DNA from: Calocera cornea HHB12733
Lineage: Eukaryota > Basidiomycota > Dacrymycetes > Dacrymycetales > Dacrymycetaceae
Length of the DNA: 46,922 nucleotides
NCBI GenBank assembly: GCA_001632435.1
Contig: KV424114.1
Location: 1 to 46,922 of the forward strand
Reading direction: 5' to 3'
Every line of letters begins with the position of its first letter. Positions within the stretch are counted from its first letter, which is position 1. Under the pieces are notes generated by a model. That model was not told where the DNA came from. It saw only the letters and a program-made list of their open reading frames with translations, and ran no database searches. This document shows, in pieces, positions 33,257 to 44,505 of this stretch. A program made the position numbers and the translations under genes.

Positions 33257-34598
33257 TCAGGAGCAAGCTCTCAACTTGTCCAATCCATCCTGCAATCTCC
33301 ACGTCTCGAACTTCGTCATGCCTTTCTCCTCCAGCGTTGTGAACATCCGAATGCGCGTATCATGGCTGAAGTTAGCGGCATCGCGGGCATCATCCAACGC
33401 CTTGAATCCAACAGTGTCGAGCAACGCAAACCGATGGCCCAACCGGATGGTGCGAAGCCAATCACGAAGGTCGCTCGGGGGGGCTGTTGACGCTGTTGAG
33501 GATCTCTCCGCCTCCAGGGACTGGAAGAAACATGATTCCTCGCGAAGGGCGCTCGGCGAGGCTGCTGCCGCTTGACCTTGACCTGGATCGTTGTCCGGCA
33601 CACCTTGATCCAATCCTCGCGACCAGCGAGAGGAGCCAGAATCGGCTAGTGGCCAGCGAAGAGGTGAAATCCTCTCGCTCGCCATATGGGGAGATAGCGG
33701 CGGAGATACATATGCGGAGGCTCCAGTACCGCCCGGAGAGAGCTGCATACAATCTGAGCAGCTAGCAATGCACCATCCATCATGGGGGTATACGCACCGA
33801 CGTTGTTTCTTCTGTGGGTGCGCGATGGGTACAAGGAGACCTCGCTATCTGCCTAGACATCTTTGACAAAGGCTCGGAAGCGATAGGAACGCCTTCGTCT
33901 TCTCTCGGTCGCTTTGCCGGAGATACAGGCTCGGATTCTGGGAAGTCGGATTCGTCGTCTGAATCTGGAGGTCTGTTCGGCCCGGCGAACGGGACGGCCC
34001 GCTGCTTGAAGATGTTTCCAGCGCAGGCAGCCGCTTTGCGCGGTGGTCGAGGGAGCCAGACAGCTACCTGCTCCTCCGCATGGTCGTCCGCTGGACTGTC
34101 CTCAGAGCCACGTGTGGGGCGTTCGCATGGTAGCACATTTCGGCTGGGGCCAGTACCAGCCTCCGCTCGCTTTTGCGATCCAGGAGCACTTCGTGCATCA
34201 TATAGCGTACTGGCTGGCAAGGCTTGTACTTCGTTCTGTTGACTCTCCGGAGAACCAACGCTTCTTGCAAGTCGAATCCGTCGCACTTTCCCTTGCGCGT
34301 CTTCCGCCAGTTGCACGATGCGCTGCTCGAAATCTGCTGAGGCTTCATCGGCTCTGCGCTTGAAGTGTTCAGGGATGTGCCGTGCATCGTCTCCAAAGTC
34401 TCTGCGTGCACCGGAGGTAGTCTCATTGCTGATCGCTCGCTGGATCGCGCGCGTATTCTTGCAAAATAGCTTTTGCAGCGTTTCGCGGAGAAGGCCGGCC
34501 CTGTGAAGATACCGACAGACGGCCCGCTCCGAGCGGTCGAGCTTCCGGCGATCCAGTAAAATTGCGCTAGAGTCCGGCAGGATGTGTCTCTCAGCCAT
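33257..34598 (-). CDS. HTH/PE-motif plus SAM-like domain protein, long member
   Basis: Two exons, 33798-34598 and 33257-33742, separated by a 55 bp intron, give 428 aa. Residues 20-59 form the N-terminal HTH (LDRSERAVCRYL ... TRAIQRAISNE). Residues 75-94 carry the family signature: IPEH, then DEA, F and R-I, one residue longer in its spacing than the other two copies. A long disordered middle has a nuclear localisation signal (PAKRPREDE) and acidic SDDESDFPESE. The C-terminal exon ends with SDLRDWLRTIRL and further helices to DGLDKL, which aligns with the last exon of the gene at 4021-5048. I infer a nuclear DNA-binding protein with an interaction domain. Function is unknown. An array of AGTCC motifs lies upstream. 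Confidence 0.75.
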
Positions 34599-35211
34599 TC
34601 ATAGTCCAGCAAATATAAGCAACGATGTGTTGGTGGATTGGAGGCTGAGGCTTGTTGGTACTCATGCAAAAGTTCCTTTCGAAATAACTTCGTACGACCC
34701 TGATGAGGAATTCGCACTACGTTCTCACGGTCTCCACAAATCCCTGATAGATAAGATCCTCCAATCTAGCTTACAGAGGGTCTTAAAAGCACTCGTCGAA
34801 GTTACTGGTGTCCTCCTTACACTTACCACACTCCCTGTACCAGAGCTAACAGGAGTTATATATATATTCATTATCACATTACATTTATCTTCAGTTCTTC
34901 AGTCCGTAAGTCCGTGAGTCCCAGAGCCAAAAATAACAACAGTCCGTGCTCTACCACAAAGTCCGTCTACAACACGTCGAGTCCATTACGATAGTCCAGT
35001 CCATCAAGAAAGAGTCCTTGACCAAGATCCCAAAGGAACGAAATATTAAGGCTACAATGAAAAGGTCCTTGCTAAACCGATAAAAGTCCTTGCCAAAAAC
35101 GAAACAGTCCTTGATATCATGAATGCCAGCGAGAGAGAATTGTCAGAGTGTTCGAAGGTCCCAATTGACCCTTTAGTAGTGATGCAGAAGAAATGTCGTG
35201 ACTGATGCACG
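34599..35211. other. Spacer carrying an AGTCC motif array
   Basis: Between two minus-strand genes. Its centre is unusually AT-rich (for example TATATATATTCATT near 34858-34871) and then carries eleven AGTCC motifs (see repeat 34901-35110). It would serve as 3' region of the orphan gene at 35212 and promoter or leader of the HTH-family gene at 34598. Confidence 0.55.
34901..35110. repeat. Array of eleven AGTCC motifs (GGACT on the minus strand)
   Basis: AGTCC begins at 34901, 34909, 34917, 34941, 34960, 34980, 34993, 34998, 35013, 35085 and 35106, with a near match GGTCC at 35064. Most are extended to AGTCCGT or AGTCCTTG. Chance expectation for a 5-mer in 210 bp is about 0.2. All are in one orientation. 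Confidence 0.8.
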
Positions 35212-36623
35212 TTAAACAGTGTCCAGCCGCTCGTCGGAGCAAATCACGTTGACTTCTTGCAGCGTTGCCCAGTAAACGCTGAAAGAGTAGCTTTGCCTGA
35301 AAGATACACATGACAGCGTGGGCTCGAGCTGATCCCTCATAGAGGCGTATGCAGCTCGCATGCTGACATTTCGAGGTCGAGTGGGAGTATAGAGTGGTTC
35401 CCCGGTTGTCGTCAAGAGACGCTGGAGATGGATCGCGTCGGCTTCGCCCTGATCTTGTCCATTCGGCTCAAATCGAACACCCAGATTCAGAGTACCAGGG
35501 AGGATGGGTCCCAGGATGCGTTGGAGGAGGCGTAGGTGTCGGAGGACCGCGCTGAGGTCGCGCGGCAGCGCCGCGAGAAATCCAGATATGACCGCTCGCC
35601 CATCGCCGAAATCTTCGTAGAAGAAACATGCAGTTCGGAGGCGATCCAACCCTCGAGTAGCAGGGCGAGTACAAGGATATCCTAATGCGGCTGCGATGAC
35701 AGATTCCGGGAGAAGGGTGACCGACTCGGAAGGAGGCGAACGAGAGACGAAGGCTGATCCAGGAACGAGGTTCGGTTGAAGGAAAGCCCAGCGGACCAGC
35801 GCACGATGATGAGGTGGTGCTTGACTGCTGTAGATAAGGATTCGACCAGTAAAGGAATGCCAGTTGGAGGAGTCTTGAGGATGTCCAGTCGCAACACCGG
35901 CAGTGATGGGAACAGTCAGAACAGAAGCTAACCAACCCAGAAGACCTGCTACGCGTCAAGCACCTAAATAAGCTTCCGAAAAGGACACGAACCTGGATCG
36001 GTATTCGGTAGACTCTGCAGCTTCTGAACCGTTCTCTGCCAAACATTGGCGACCCAAGAATCGACCAAACCGCGATCGTGTAAATGTCGGGCGCGATTAG
36101 ACGAGTGATAGCCCGGGCCAAGCCAGATCACGCAGCAGGGTTTGAGACCGACCGCCATGAGACAAATTTCGTAGCGCATGGGATGCCATCTAGCAGCATC
36201 GTCCGAGGATAAGCGAGTGATGAAGCATTGTTCGTAGTAGGTGAGCAGATAAAAGAGTAGTTGGAGAGACCTTTGCTGGAAAGGCGTCGAGGGAATTGGT
36301 ACCGCCGGGTATGGCGATAATTCTGGGGATGAATGTGCGAGCTGCAAGACACGGTCTGCAGGGATGATCCATGTGGGATGGGTTGCCAAGATAATGTTGT
36401 GTAGCTGAACAGCAGTGGCGTGGAGATCGGAGATTCGAGCGTGGAATAGAGCGAGGTAGAGCGCGTCATTCGGCGGGGTAAACGTGCGTGGTGGGATATA
36501 AGGCATTAGCCTGGTTGGGACTGAAGTTGATGTGGGAAGGACCGTGGAATGATAGAGAGGAGTCGATGACGATGGGGATATGGGAGTGGCCGGCCGCTCA
36601 GGCTTTATACTGGACAGATACAT
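35212..36623 (-). CDS. Uncharacterised protein, 455 aa
   Basis: Exons 35993-36623 and 35212-35948, with a 44 bp intron (GTTCGT donor, TAG acceptor), give 455 aa from the ATG at 36623. No domain is recognised. The N-terminal ~60 residues are Pro/Ser/Thr-rich. The rest is mostly helical and hydrophobic without clear membrane segments, with segments such as HARISDLHATAVQLHNII, SLQLLFYLLTYYEQCF, MRYEICLMAVGLKPCCVIW and LRHLRLLQRILGPILPG. Codon use is less GC-rich at third positions than in its neighbours, and the gene borders an ORF-poor tract, so it may be young or fast-evolving. The long continuous frames joined by a correct-phase intron argue that it is real. Confidence 0.65.
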
Positions 36624-36690
36624 GATGAACGCCGCTGCACGAGGAACATCGACCTAGGGCGCTTGACTGTGCAGAGCGCAAGCACGGCCG

Positions 36691-36726
36691 GTACAGGACG
36701 GCGTACAGGACGGCGTACAGGACGGC
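36691..36726. repeat. 12 bp tandem repeat, three perfect copies
   Basis: GTACAGGACGGC repeated three times without mismatch, about 70 bp upstream of the ATG at 36623, so inside the likely promoter of that gene. Confidence 0.9.
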
Positions 36727-38184
36727 GTTCGGGGGCGCGGGGGGAGTCAAAGCTAACTCATCCCAGTCATGTCGGACGCGGGCTGATATAGGTTTCATCA
36801 GATTGGGCAGTGGAGGTCCGACAGTCACGATCCTATCCGACCGAACGGAGAATCAGAGCGTGTGAGTATCAGAGAAGGGAACGGACGGACCGCCCTCGGT
36901 TGCTCATGAAAAGGCACCCCACGAGGGTGGACAAATCGGGGGATGAATGAGTACGCCGGTCTGTCCGTTGAGAGACATAGCCCCCCCACGCCGGCGACAA
37001 GAACAGTCCAATGGGAACCCGTAACGTCGCGCGACCAAGGTTCTGTTCACCATGCGGGCATCACGAGCACACCGTCAAGGGAATCTTAGATATCCATTTG
37101 GATTGCCGCTCAGACGCTGGTGTAAATGTCAATGCTGTGCAAGGGCAGGAAATTCGGCGGAAGGTATTCTGCAATCTTAGGGACAAAAGTACGGCACAAG
37201 ACACAGCATTTTACTTCCTGCACTGCTCCCCGACATTGTCATCATTGGTCCCTGACAAGACTCTCATTCCGGCTGCCGAAGGAATGCGGCAAATTCATTT
37301 GAGACTCGCCGCTCTCCACTCGGCTTAGTGAGCCGCTCAGTAGACACCATTTGTTGGACGGCTGCGAGCGCCCTACAGTCGGTAGAACACTCCGATAGTA
37401 ACCAGACTGGAACAAGCGGGCCGACGGTAGGACCCGAGAATCTCGGGTCTTAGGGCAGTGCCGATCCACGTGGCATTCCACAGTCACTCCTTTTCAGAAG
37501 GTTTCCTAATTGACTTGTCTGCCCGGGGAAAGTATACAATCCCTCGCTTGGTCGCCCGTCGGCCGATCGCCAGTATCCTAGACACGGAGGTGCTGCCGTC
37601 AAACCCGGTCGCTGTCTGAGGAAAATTCCTTTCTTCGAAAGGCGGAGGACATCACGGGTGCTGGACGACGCTGTATAGCCATATTCAGGGCACTTCTCTT
37701 CCAGTACTGCCTGCCTCTAATCAAGTCGATAGTTGCCTATTCTACTGTTTTCAATAACTAAAGGAAATCGAAGCTTAGCAGACAGAGATGGAAGAAAGGC
37801 AACAGCCATGAGGAACATATTCTTGTGCTTCGCGGTTTGCCTCGCTGGAGCTGCACCGATTGAACCGTAACAGACGCGTCGGGCTGTTAAGGCACGGCCG
37901 CATCTGCCTACAGTATGTAATCTCCTCGCGATCCGCCCGATCTACCACTCGTGACTAAGGGATGCCTTTCATAGGAGCGGTGAGGGGTTATCGTGACGTG
38001 GATACCGGGATTGTCTCAGCCTTCGCGGATAGCAACGGTGTCGGCGGCCGCCGGGGCTCTCATTCGGAAGTTCAAAGCACTGGTCAGTCCGGAGGATAGT
38101 TGAAGAGAGGGCTGAGCCAACGGAATACCATTCGCGATAGCATCAATTGGTGTAAAGGCAACGTCCTGATGTCAGTATCAAGCT

Positions 38185-38232
38185 CATCGGAGACCACAGG
38201 AAGCATTGCCTGTGGCTGACACAGCTCCGATG
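38185..38232. other. Nested stem-loop, possible structured RNA
   Basis: Outer arms CATCGGAG (38185) and CTCCGATG (38225-38232) enclose inner arms CCACAGG (38194-38200) and CCTGTGG (38209-38215) around an 8 nt loop. Both stems are perfect, with an asymmetric internal bulge of 1 and 9 nt. It lies in the part of the window with no ORFs. Confidence 0.4.
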
Positions 38233-40059
38233 TGAACGGACATAACATATTGCTTCTTCATTCCCTTCCGACTCGGCCAGTCTCCGATAGCCTGTACTCG
38301 CAAGCTAGAAGATCCATGTTTGGGGAGAAAACCATGTAAAACCTTGCTTCGCGTGCTAGCCAATGATGATACATCTGCAAAGGCGATGTAATCAGCGTTA
38401 CTTGCTTTGCCAGCATCTAATGGCTCCCGTCACTCAGAGATCACTGCGAGTCGGAGATTACCGCGACAGTCACAGATACCCAATATTGCCTCCCAACAGT
38501 GCTGTGACGCGACTCCAGGCTCAACGACCGGGGGAACAAGTCACATGAGTTGGTGGTCTTCGCTCAGTACAGCAGAAAGATAAGTCTACCGGCTGTTCCT
38601 CTCGCCTTGAGGCGCTTGTCCTTTCCGGGATCGCTTTCTTGGGAGACGTACTGCGGCTGAGTGTGAGAGATCTATTCAAAAAAATGCGGCAGCTTGTTTA
38701 AACGGCAACAGTCAGGTCAGCGCACAACTTGGTACCAAGCTTGTGGCGGTACGCCGGTAATAACGATGGGCGTCACGGCCCGTACTGTTGGAGCGGAGGT
38801 ATGCTGTCAGTGAGTCAGTGTCTCATGACCATTGGATCACACCAAAAGATGGTACTTGGCAGTTTGAGCCATGGCGCTCCGTGCACAATGGGCACGGGTA
38901 AACATTCAAAGACACCCGCTAGGGGCGGGGCAATTGGCTGTCGGGCGGAGGGAAGAGGAGTACAGTTCTATGAGATCTGCTCCACCAAATAAGCTTAGCC
39001 TCTTCTCACTGCTTACTATATCTTGCCACCTATCGACGAGGTCGACTTCGTCGAACTGCAGTTCCACCACTGGCAGGCGCGCAGTGCTTCCTGCTTACAC
39101 TCCTGGTATGCCACCGAAGTAGAGGCGCTTCTGAAAGGCGCGTGAATTTGGGCTCCCCGCTCTGTGCCGGAAGTCTGGGCTTCACCTGCGAATGACATCA
39201 AGTCACATTCCAGGCTCATTGTTGAAGTTTCGCCACGTGTTGGACAGGCAATGTCAGCGCGCGACCTTACACATCAGGTTCGGCAAGGCAGACCTCCTAT
39301 AATACTGGTTCTGAGCCATACTGAGAAAGCCATGCCCATCCTAGTGAGTGCCACTCTACACTACCTCTTCCTTCTGATGGACGATGCCGACGATGCCACC
39401 GGTATTCCAGGCTGTCTCCGAGTCAAACTTGCCTCAAGTCTGGTTCAAGGCGCTGTATCCGGAGCCATGTGCAACATTCAGATAAAATTTGTACTTAATA
39501 GGGAACGCTGTGCACCTGGGGGGCGGGGGGGCGGCACGGGTCCGAGTTCGTTCAAACCTTCCAACCGGGCCTCTTCAGACGATACCGAGTCTGTGCAGGG
39601 AACACATCCTCGGTGCGTCACACACCAGCCTCCTAAAACAAGAGTTCGGGCTGTGCTGCCATCTGTTCAGCTGATGGCGAGGAGAAGCGCAGCAGTGAAC
39701 TGCTGGCAATCGGACTGTATTCGTGCCACATTTCTGGTGTGAAGTCCCCGCGGACAGAGCTTCGTCACCAGACAGAGAAGCATTCTTAACCATTCTCGGA
39801 GACTGGTAGCTTCTGAGTATGGATGTATCTGAACTCGGGCATATCCATGCACAATATCAAGGCGGTCGAGACAGCGTTGTCCGATGCTGCCGGATGAAGA
39901 AGAAGCGGAAGGACTTAGGGGGAACGAGCCGCCGGTGAGTCTTGGAGCTTCTTGCTTGCTTCTGCATAGCCACTAAGTAGGGTCTTGCCTCTGCAGGAGC
40001 GCGACTGTTGTAAACAGTCACGCTCTCTCACGCGTCTCTTGTGCGATGCCTCCCCATCC

Positions 40060-43000
40060 ATGACTACAACACCTTATCCGCATCTTCACTTATACCCGGA
40101 GATACTAGTGGACTTGTTTTGCGTCCCACCCCCGCCAAACCCTCAAGTTGCGCCTGCTCTCTATCTCCTCAGTCACACACATGTCGATCACATCCGCGGA
40201 CTGGACTCGCCGACGTTCTGCGGCAAAGTCGTATGCTCCGCCGATGCGAAGGAGATGATCTTAAGGATGGAAACTGCGAAGGACAGGGTGGACTTTGATA
40301 GGGGAGCGAGGGAGCAGAAAATCAGGAGGTGGGCCAAGCTGAAAGTGGGGCCGAGCAAGAGGGACGGGCGATTGGTGTGGGAGGGAACAAGGGATCTTCT
40401 GGTGAGTCCTAAGTCCCCCGTCTGTATAGGATATATAGTGATTATGACGACAGACGGCAGTTCCTTTAAATACTCCTACCCTATTTGAAATTTCTTCGTT
40501 GGATTCTGTTCAGATCACTCTGCTGGATGCCAACCATTGTCCCGGATCTGTGATGTGCGTCACCTATGCCCTATCACGGACTGAGCGCTCATTTCAGATC
40601 AGGTTTCTCGTTGAAGGTGCTCGAGGCACAGTACTTCATACTGGGGACCTGAGATCGGAACCCATCATGATCAACGCATTGCGCCGTAATCCGCTGGTGA
40701 CTCAATACATCAGCCCAATAATAGACTTTCCTGATGCCAACGTATCGCTATCGCCAATCAAGATCATCGATGCGATACATTTGGACACGGCATGTTTCCT
40801 GGGTACAGTTGAGACACCGTCAAAGGTATGCGCCGCCGAGTCCCCATCAGGCGATCGCATGTTGATCTTATTACAGGAAGATGCTGTTTCTGGCTTTATC
40901 AAGCTTGTATCGCTCTATGCTCCCGAAACCAAGTTCTTCATCAACGCATGGACTTGGGGGTACGAGAGCATCATCACTGCGGTCGCTCGGATCTTTCGCA
41001 CGAAAGTGCACGTCGACCGCTACAAGCACGCCATCTTCACTCACCTTACCGATCCGCTTCTGGCCTCATGCACCACTCGCGACCCTGGCGCCTCCCGTTT
41101 TCATGTGTGCGAACGGTTCAATCGCTGCCCTCACTCGTCTGGCGACGGCGTTGTATATGTCAATCCGTGTGAAATGCCGTCGCTCAACTGGGAAGTCTAC
41201 CTTCGAGAAACGGCGGAGTCCTTGCAGTCCGGCGTTCCTCCACACAACCTCCTGATCCCACTCGCACGACATTCACCGCTTCCGGAGCTTCAAGCACTTG
41301 TTCGTCTATTCAGACCCCAAATTATTCTTCCCAACACGCTCTTGACCGCCATGCAAGGTCTCGACTGGGCGGCTATGGTGTCTGCGTTCTCCGATTGCCT
41401 TGCACCTGGAGGAGAAGACCGCATGTGGACTACTCTCGAGGGGCGAGGCTATGGTCACCTTCGAGCTCTGAGCGAGGCCTACATCCAATCTCTGATCACC
41501 GACAACGAGGTTCGCGAAAACATCAACCTCGAGAACGCAGTTGGATTGTCGGAAGCAGACATGCGGAAGCTCGAGTTCCTCTTGGGTGACCCAGATGCGG
41601 AGGATAGCCGAAGCCGACGCAGAGCAGAGCAGCTGCGTGCATTCGTAAACGGTACAGAAGGCATTCACATCGGACGAGTTGAACACGGGAAGCGAATCTC
41701 TCGCGCGGAGGATAGCTCTGACGATGACAAGAACGAATTGGATGACACGGAAGAACGCATGATATGGAGGGAACAGCTTACTCTGGGATTGGTTGATCCG
41801 CCCATCGACCAGGCCTCACAAGTGTCCAGTATTCTGAGACGCAAGCAAAGCTTTGTACGCGAGACCTCAAGAGGGCTTCCTACACCAGAACACAGTCCAG
41901 AACCTGGTCCCTCGGTCGTCAATCGCGGAAACAGAAACTATCCTTCAGGTCTGCGCAAGGCTTCCGTGGACAGATCTACCTCGGCTGGGTCCCGCACATC
42001 TCCTTGGTCGAGAACGATTGTGCCCGATACTTTTGATCAGCGAGCGAAGTCCAGAGAGGCGGCGCCTAGCGAAGCAACTGATACGACGGAGCCAGACAAG
42101 TCACGGAAGCCGGAGCCCATACACACGTCTCCCAGCAAGGCATCCGCCGCACTTCACATCGTTGCCACGTCGGGACGAGTCTCGGAACCACCGACTGGCA
42201 TTACTACATCTCCGCTCGATTCCAGGCCTGTCGCATCTGGTATTCAGCATATCGATCTTCTCGCACGCTTGCGTCGGGACCGACGAGGAGACACTACGAG
42301 ACGAAACTGGAATGATACCGCAAGCTCGACGACGAAGACCATTGGAATTACACCACTTTCTCCTGCAGATCCACAGACGCCTCTGAAAATGCAAGTCGTC
42401 AACAAGCCAAAAGATTCCAAGGTCACAGCGAAGGCATCGCGCGAGACACCCGGCCAAAAGCGAAGATCTCTACAAGATGAACTCCAAGATGAGCTCGGCA
42501 AGTCTAGTCGAAAAAGGCACCGTCGTGCCGATCTTCGAGGAGCATCAACTAGCCAAGTCGCCGACATGGTGTGGCATCGCCCACATATACCTCGACAACT
42601 TCCTGTGCGGAGTGCATCCCATCTGATTATTCCGTCTGCCGATCTTTCGACAACAGTGAACAGCAATGGAGCAGAGGAATCCATGCTAGCTCAGGTGGCG
42701 CCAACACTGGAGATTCTGCGACATGATCATCCTGAGACGACATCCATGGATGATTCTGATCTACCACTCCCTGAATTAACTGTCACCAGTCCATCGCCTC
42801 GGGCAAAGGTCAGGGCATCTGGGCAACACTCCGCCTCGTTCTTCCATTCCACTCCAAAGCCTCGAACCTCGGCTCTAGCCGTTGTGAACCAGAACATCTC
42901 CCAGAGTGCAACAGCTCCCAGCGGCAAGAACAAGAAAGCATGCACGTCTTTGCGCAGAGCTCACCATGCTGCGCTGCATGCACGCTTGGACGAACTCAGC

Positions 43001-43153
43001 CAGCTTCCTGGATGGGAGCAACCCTTGCCTCTTATTGCCGACTCTTCACAAACAGACTTGGAAACCATGAGGGTCCTGGCGCATGGCTTTCGAAGTGGAG
43101 CCATGGGCCCGCGACCACTTATTTCTGTGTCTTCCATTACGACGAGGGCATGA
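40060..43153 (+). CDS. SNM1/Artemis-type beta-CASP metallo-beta-lactamase nuclease
   Basis: Exons 40060-40401, 40454-40554, 40603-40825 and 40877-43153 give 980 aa. The nuclease domain has SHTHVDHIRGL (HxHxDH at 39-44), PLNTPTLFEI, TLLDANHCPGSVM, LVEG completed across intron 2 and HTGDLR. A beta-CASP region follows, with KFFINAWTWGYESIITAVARIF and ending near LIPLARHSPLPELQALVRLF. Unlike the gene at 11221-13957 it lacks a UBZ finger and carries a ~500-residue disordered C-terminal tail with basic patches GQKRRSLQDE and SRKRHRRADL. This layout is closer to Artemis/SNM1C-like fungal proteins than to PSO2. It probably acts on DNA ends or hairpins in the nucleus. Introns 2 (48 bp) and 3 (51 bp) are stop-free and in frame. 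They are called because removing them restores the family sequence. Confidence 0.88.
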
Positions 43154-44456
43154 TGGAGACGTTGTATTTCCACTTAACATTTGTATCACTCTCACAAGGA
43201 CACTGTCGGATGTGTTGTAGTCTATCACCCTTCTGCTCTAATGATCCACTCGGGCCGATCCTTCGGTCTATGCCATTCGCCTATGCCATTCGTTGACTCC
43301 CACGCTTGAATCTCCGCAATGTCCGCAGTATCGGTCCGGTTTGTCTCTTCAGCAGAGCTGGTCTTGCCGAGCCAAGGATGTGCATATGAAATTGTCAGCT
43401 CGGGCCGACCTTCCGAGGCCCTGTTGCTGCTCTGGCAGCCTAAGAAACTTTCGCGGATCCATCAAGCGAGTTAGCGAAGATGCGGGGTGGACAGTTGGAC
43501 TCCGATCGGTCCATTACCAAATTGCGGGGAAACTATGCCAGGTATGCTGATCGGCAACTGGCTCGCATGTGCGGTTGGAGAGCCACTCCACTTGCGGTGC
43601 TACATATTGCCATGTGCAGAATCTCTTGGCTCAGTCTACAGGGCGAGCCGGCCCTTTCCCAGCGTTACCGAAGTTGGATGCGGAAACGGCGAGCGGGCTC
43701 CTGTACAAACTAGTTCTCGAGCATGTGCCCCAAAAGAAGCGAATAACGATACCAGGCAGAATGCTTCTGGTACTTCTATTGAGTGAGCAGATACGAGCAT
43801 GACGCTCGCGCAGCTGGGACAGCATCACCGCACCAAGTCAATGATGCTGTGGTGCACGTCGGAGAGAGCCACCCCACCTCAAACATTGGCTTCTTGCCTT
43901 CTATTGTGCAAGAGGGTTCGGCGCATATTCTCACCGTGGCTGCTTCTGCGGCTGCCGGGCGCGTCCCCCGGAGTATCTCTCATCAGACCGGCGGGGCTCG
44001 GCTCCACAAGATGAGTTCATAGCAGGCTATAATTACGCATGAACTGCATTGATCTTCAGAGCTTCTGCTACATACATGTTCCAGGTCTGGAGCGCCCAAT
44101 ACACAGCGCACCGCACCACATAGCCAATCAACGAGATACTCCGAGCGCATCACCGATATGAGACGGCGACCACTCCACCCGGAGCCGGCCACGCCCGGGG
44201 CGCAGTACAGTCGTTCTAGTTCCGATCCGGTCCCCAGGCTCAACCCAATTCAAACCTTCAGAATTCAGTCGCAGCCGCACTTTCACATGGCGGCTCCGCG
44301 AACCAAGATGCGGGGAAGCGGCGTGGAGGCGACCCTGGCCGCGCGTCCAGATCGACCACCGGGGTGCGGACGTTCCTCCAGCCGTCACTCCGCTTATCAC
44401 GATACCGTCCCTACTCGCCTGCCCGGCGAGCTTGCTACGCCCCGTGTGGCGACGAT

Positions 44457-44505
44457 GATACAATATGACACGATACGATAGGGTCGATAGGCAGATAACC
44501 CGATA
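44457..44505 (+). promoter_or_regulatory. Cluster of six GATA motifs
   Basis: GATA begins at 44457, 44472, 44477, 44486, 44494 and 44502, all on the plus strand. Fungal GATA factors (nitrogen, light, iron) bind such clusters. No annotated gene starts nearby, so the target is unknown. Confidence 0.4.

Larger units (their letters stand above)
36624..40059. other. ORF-poor region, 3.4 kb
   Basis: No protein-coding gene could be supported. About 37490-38360 has no frame of 60 codons on either strand. It holds a 12 bp x3 tandem repeat (36691-36726) and a nested hairpin at 38185-38232. A plus-strand frame at 39164-39742 has mixed composition without a domain. Decayed transposon, non-coding RNA or regulatory DNA are possible; no transposase or reverse transcriptase remnant was recognised. 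Confidence 0.55.

Noticed and set aside
39164..39742. 192-codon plus-strand frame in the ORF-poor region
   Set aside because: Heterogeneous composition, a G-run in the middle, no domain and no matching splice sites; kept only as part of the intergenic description.
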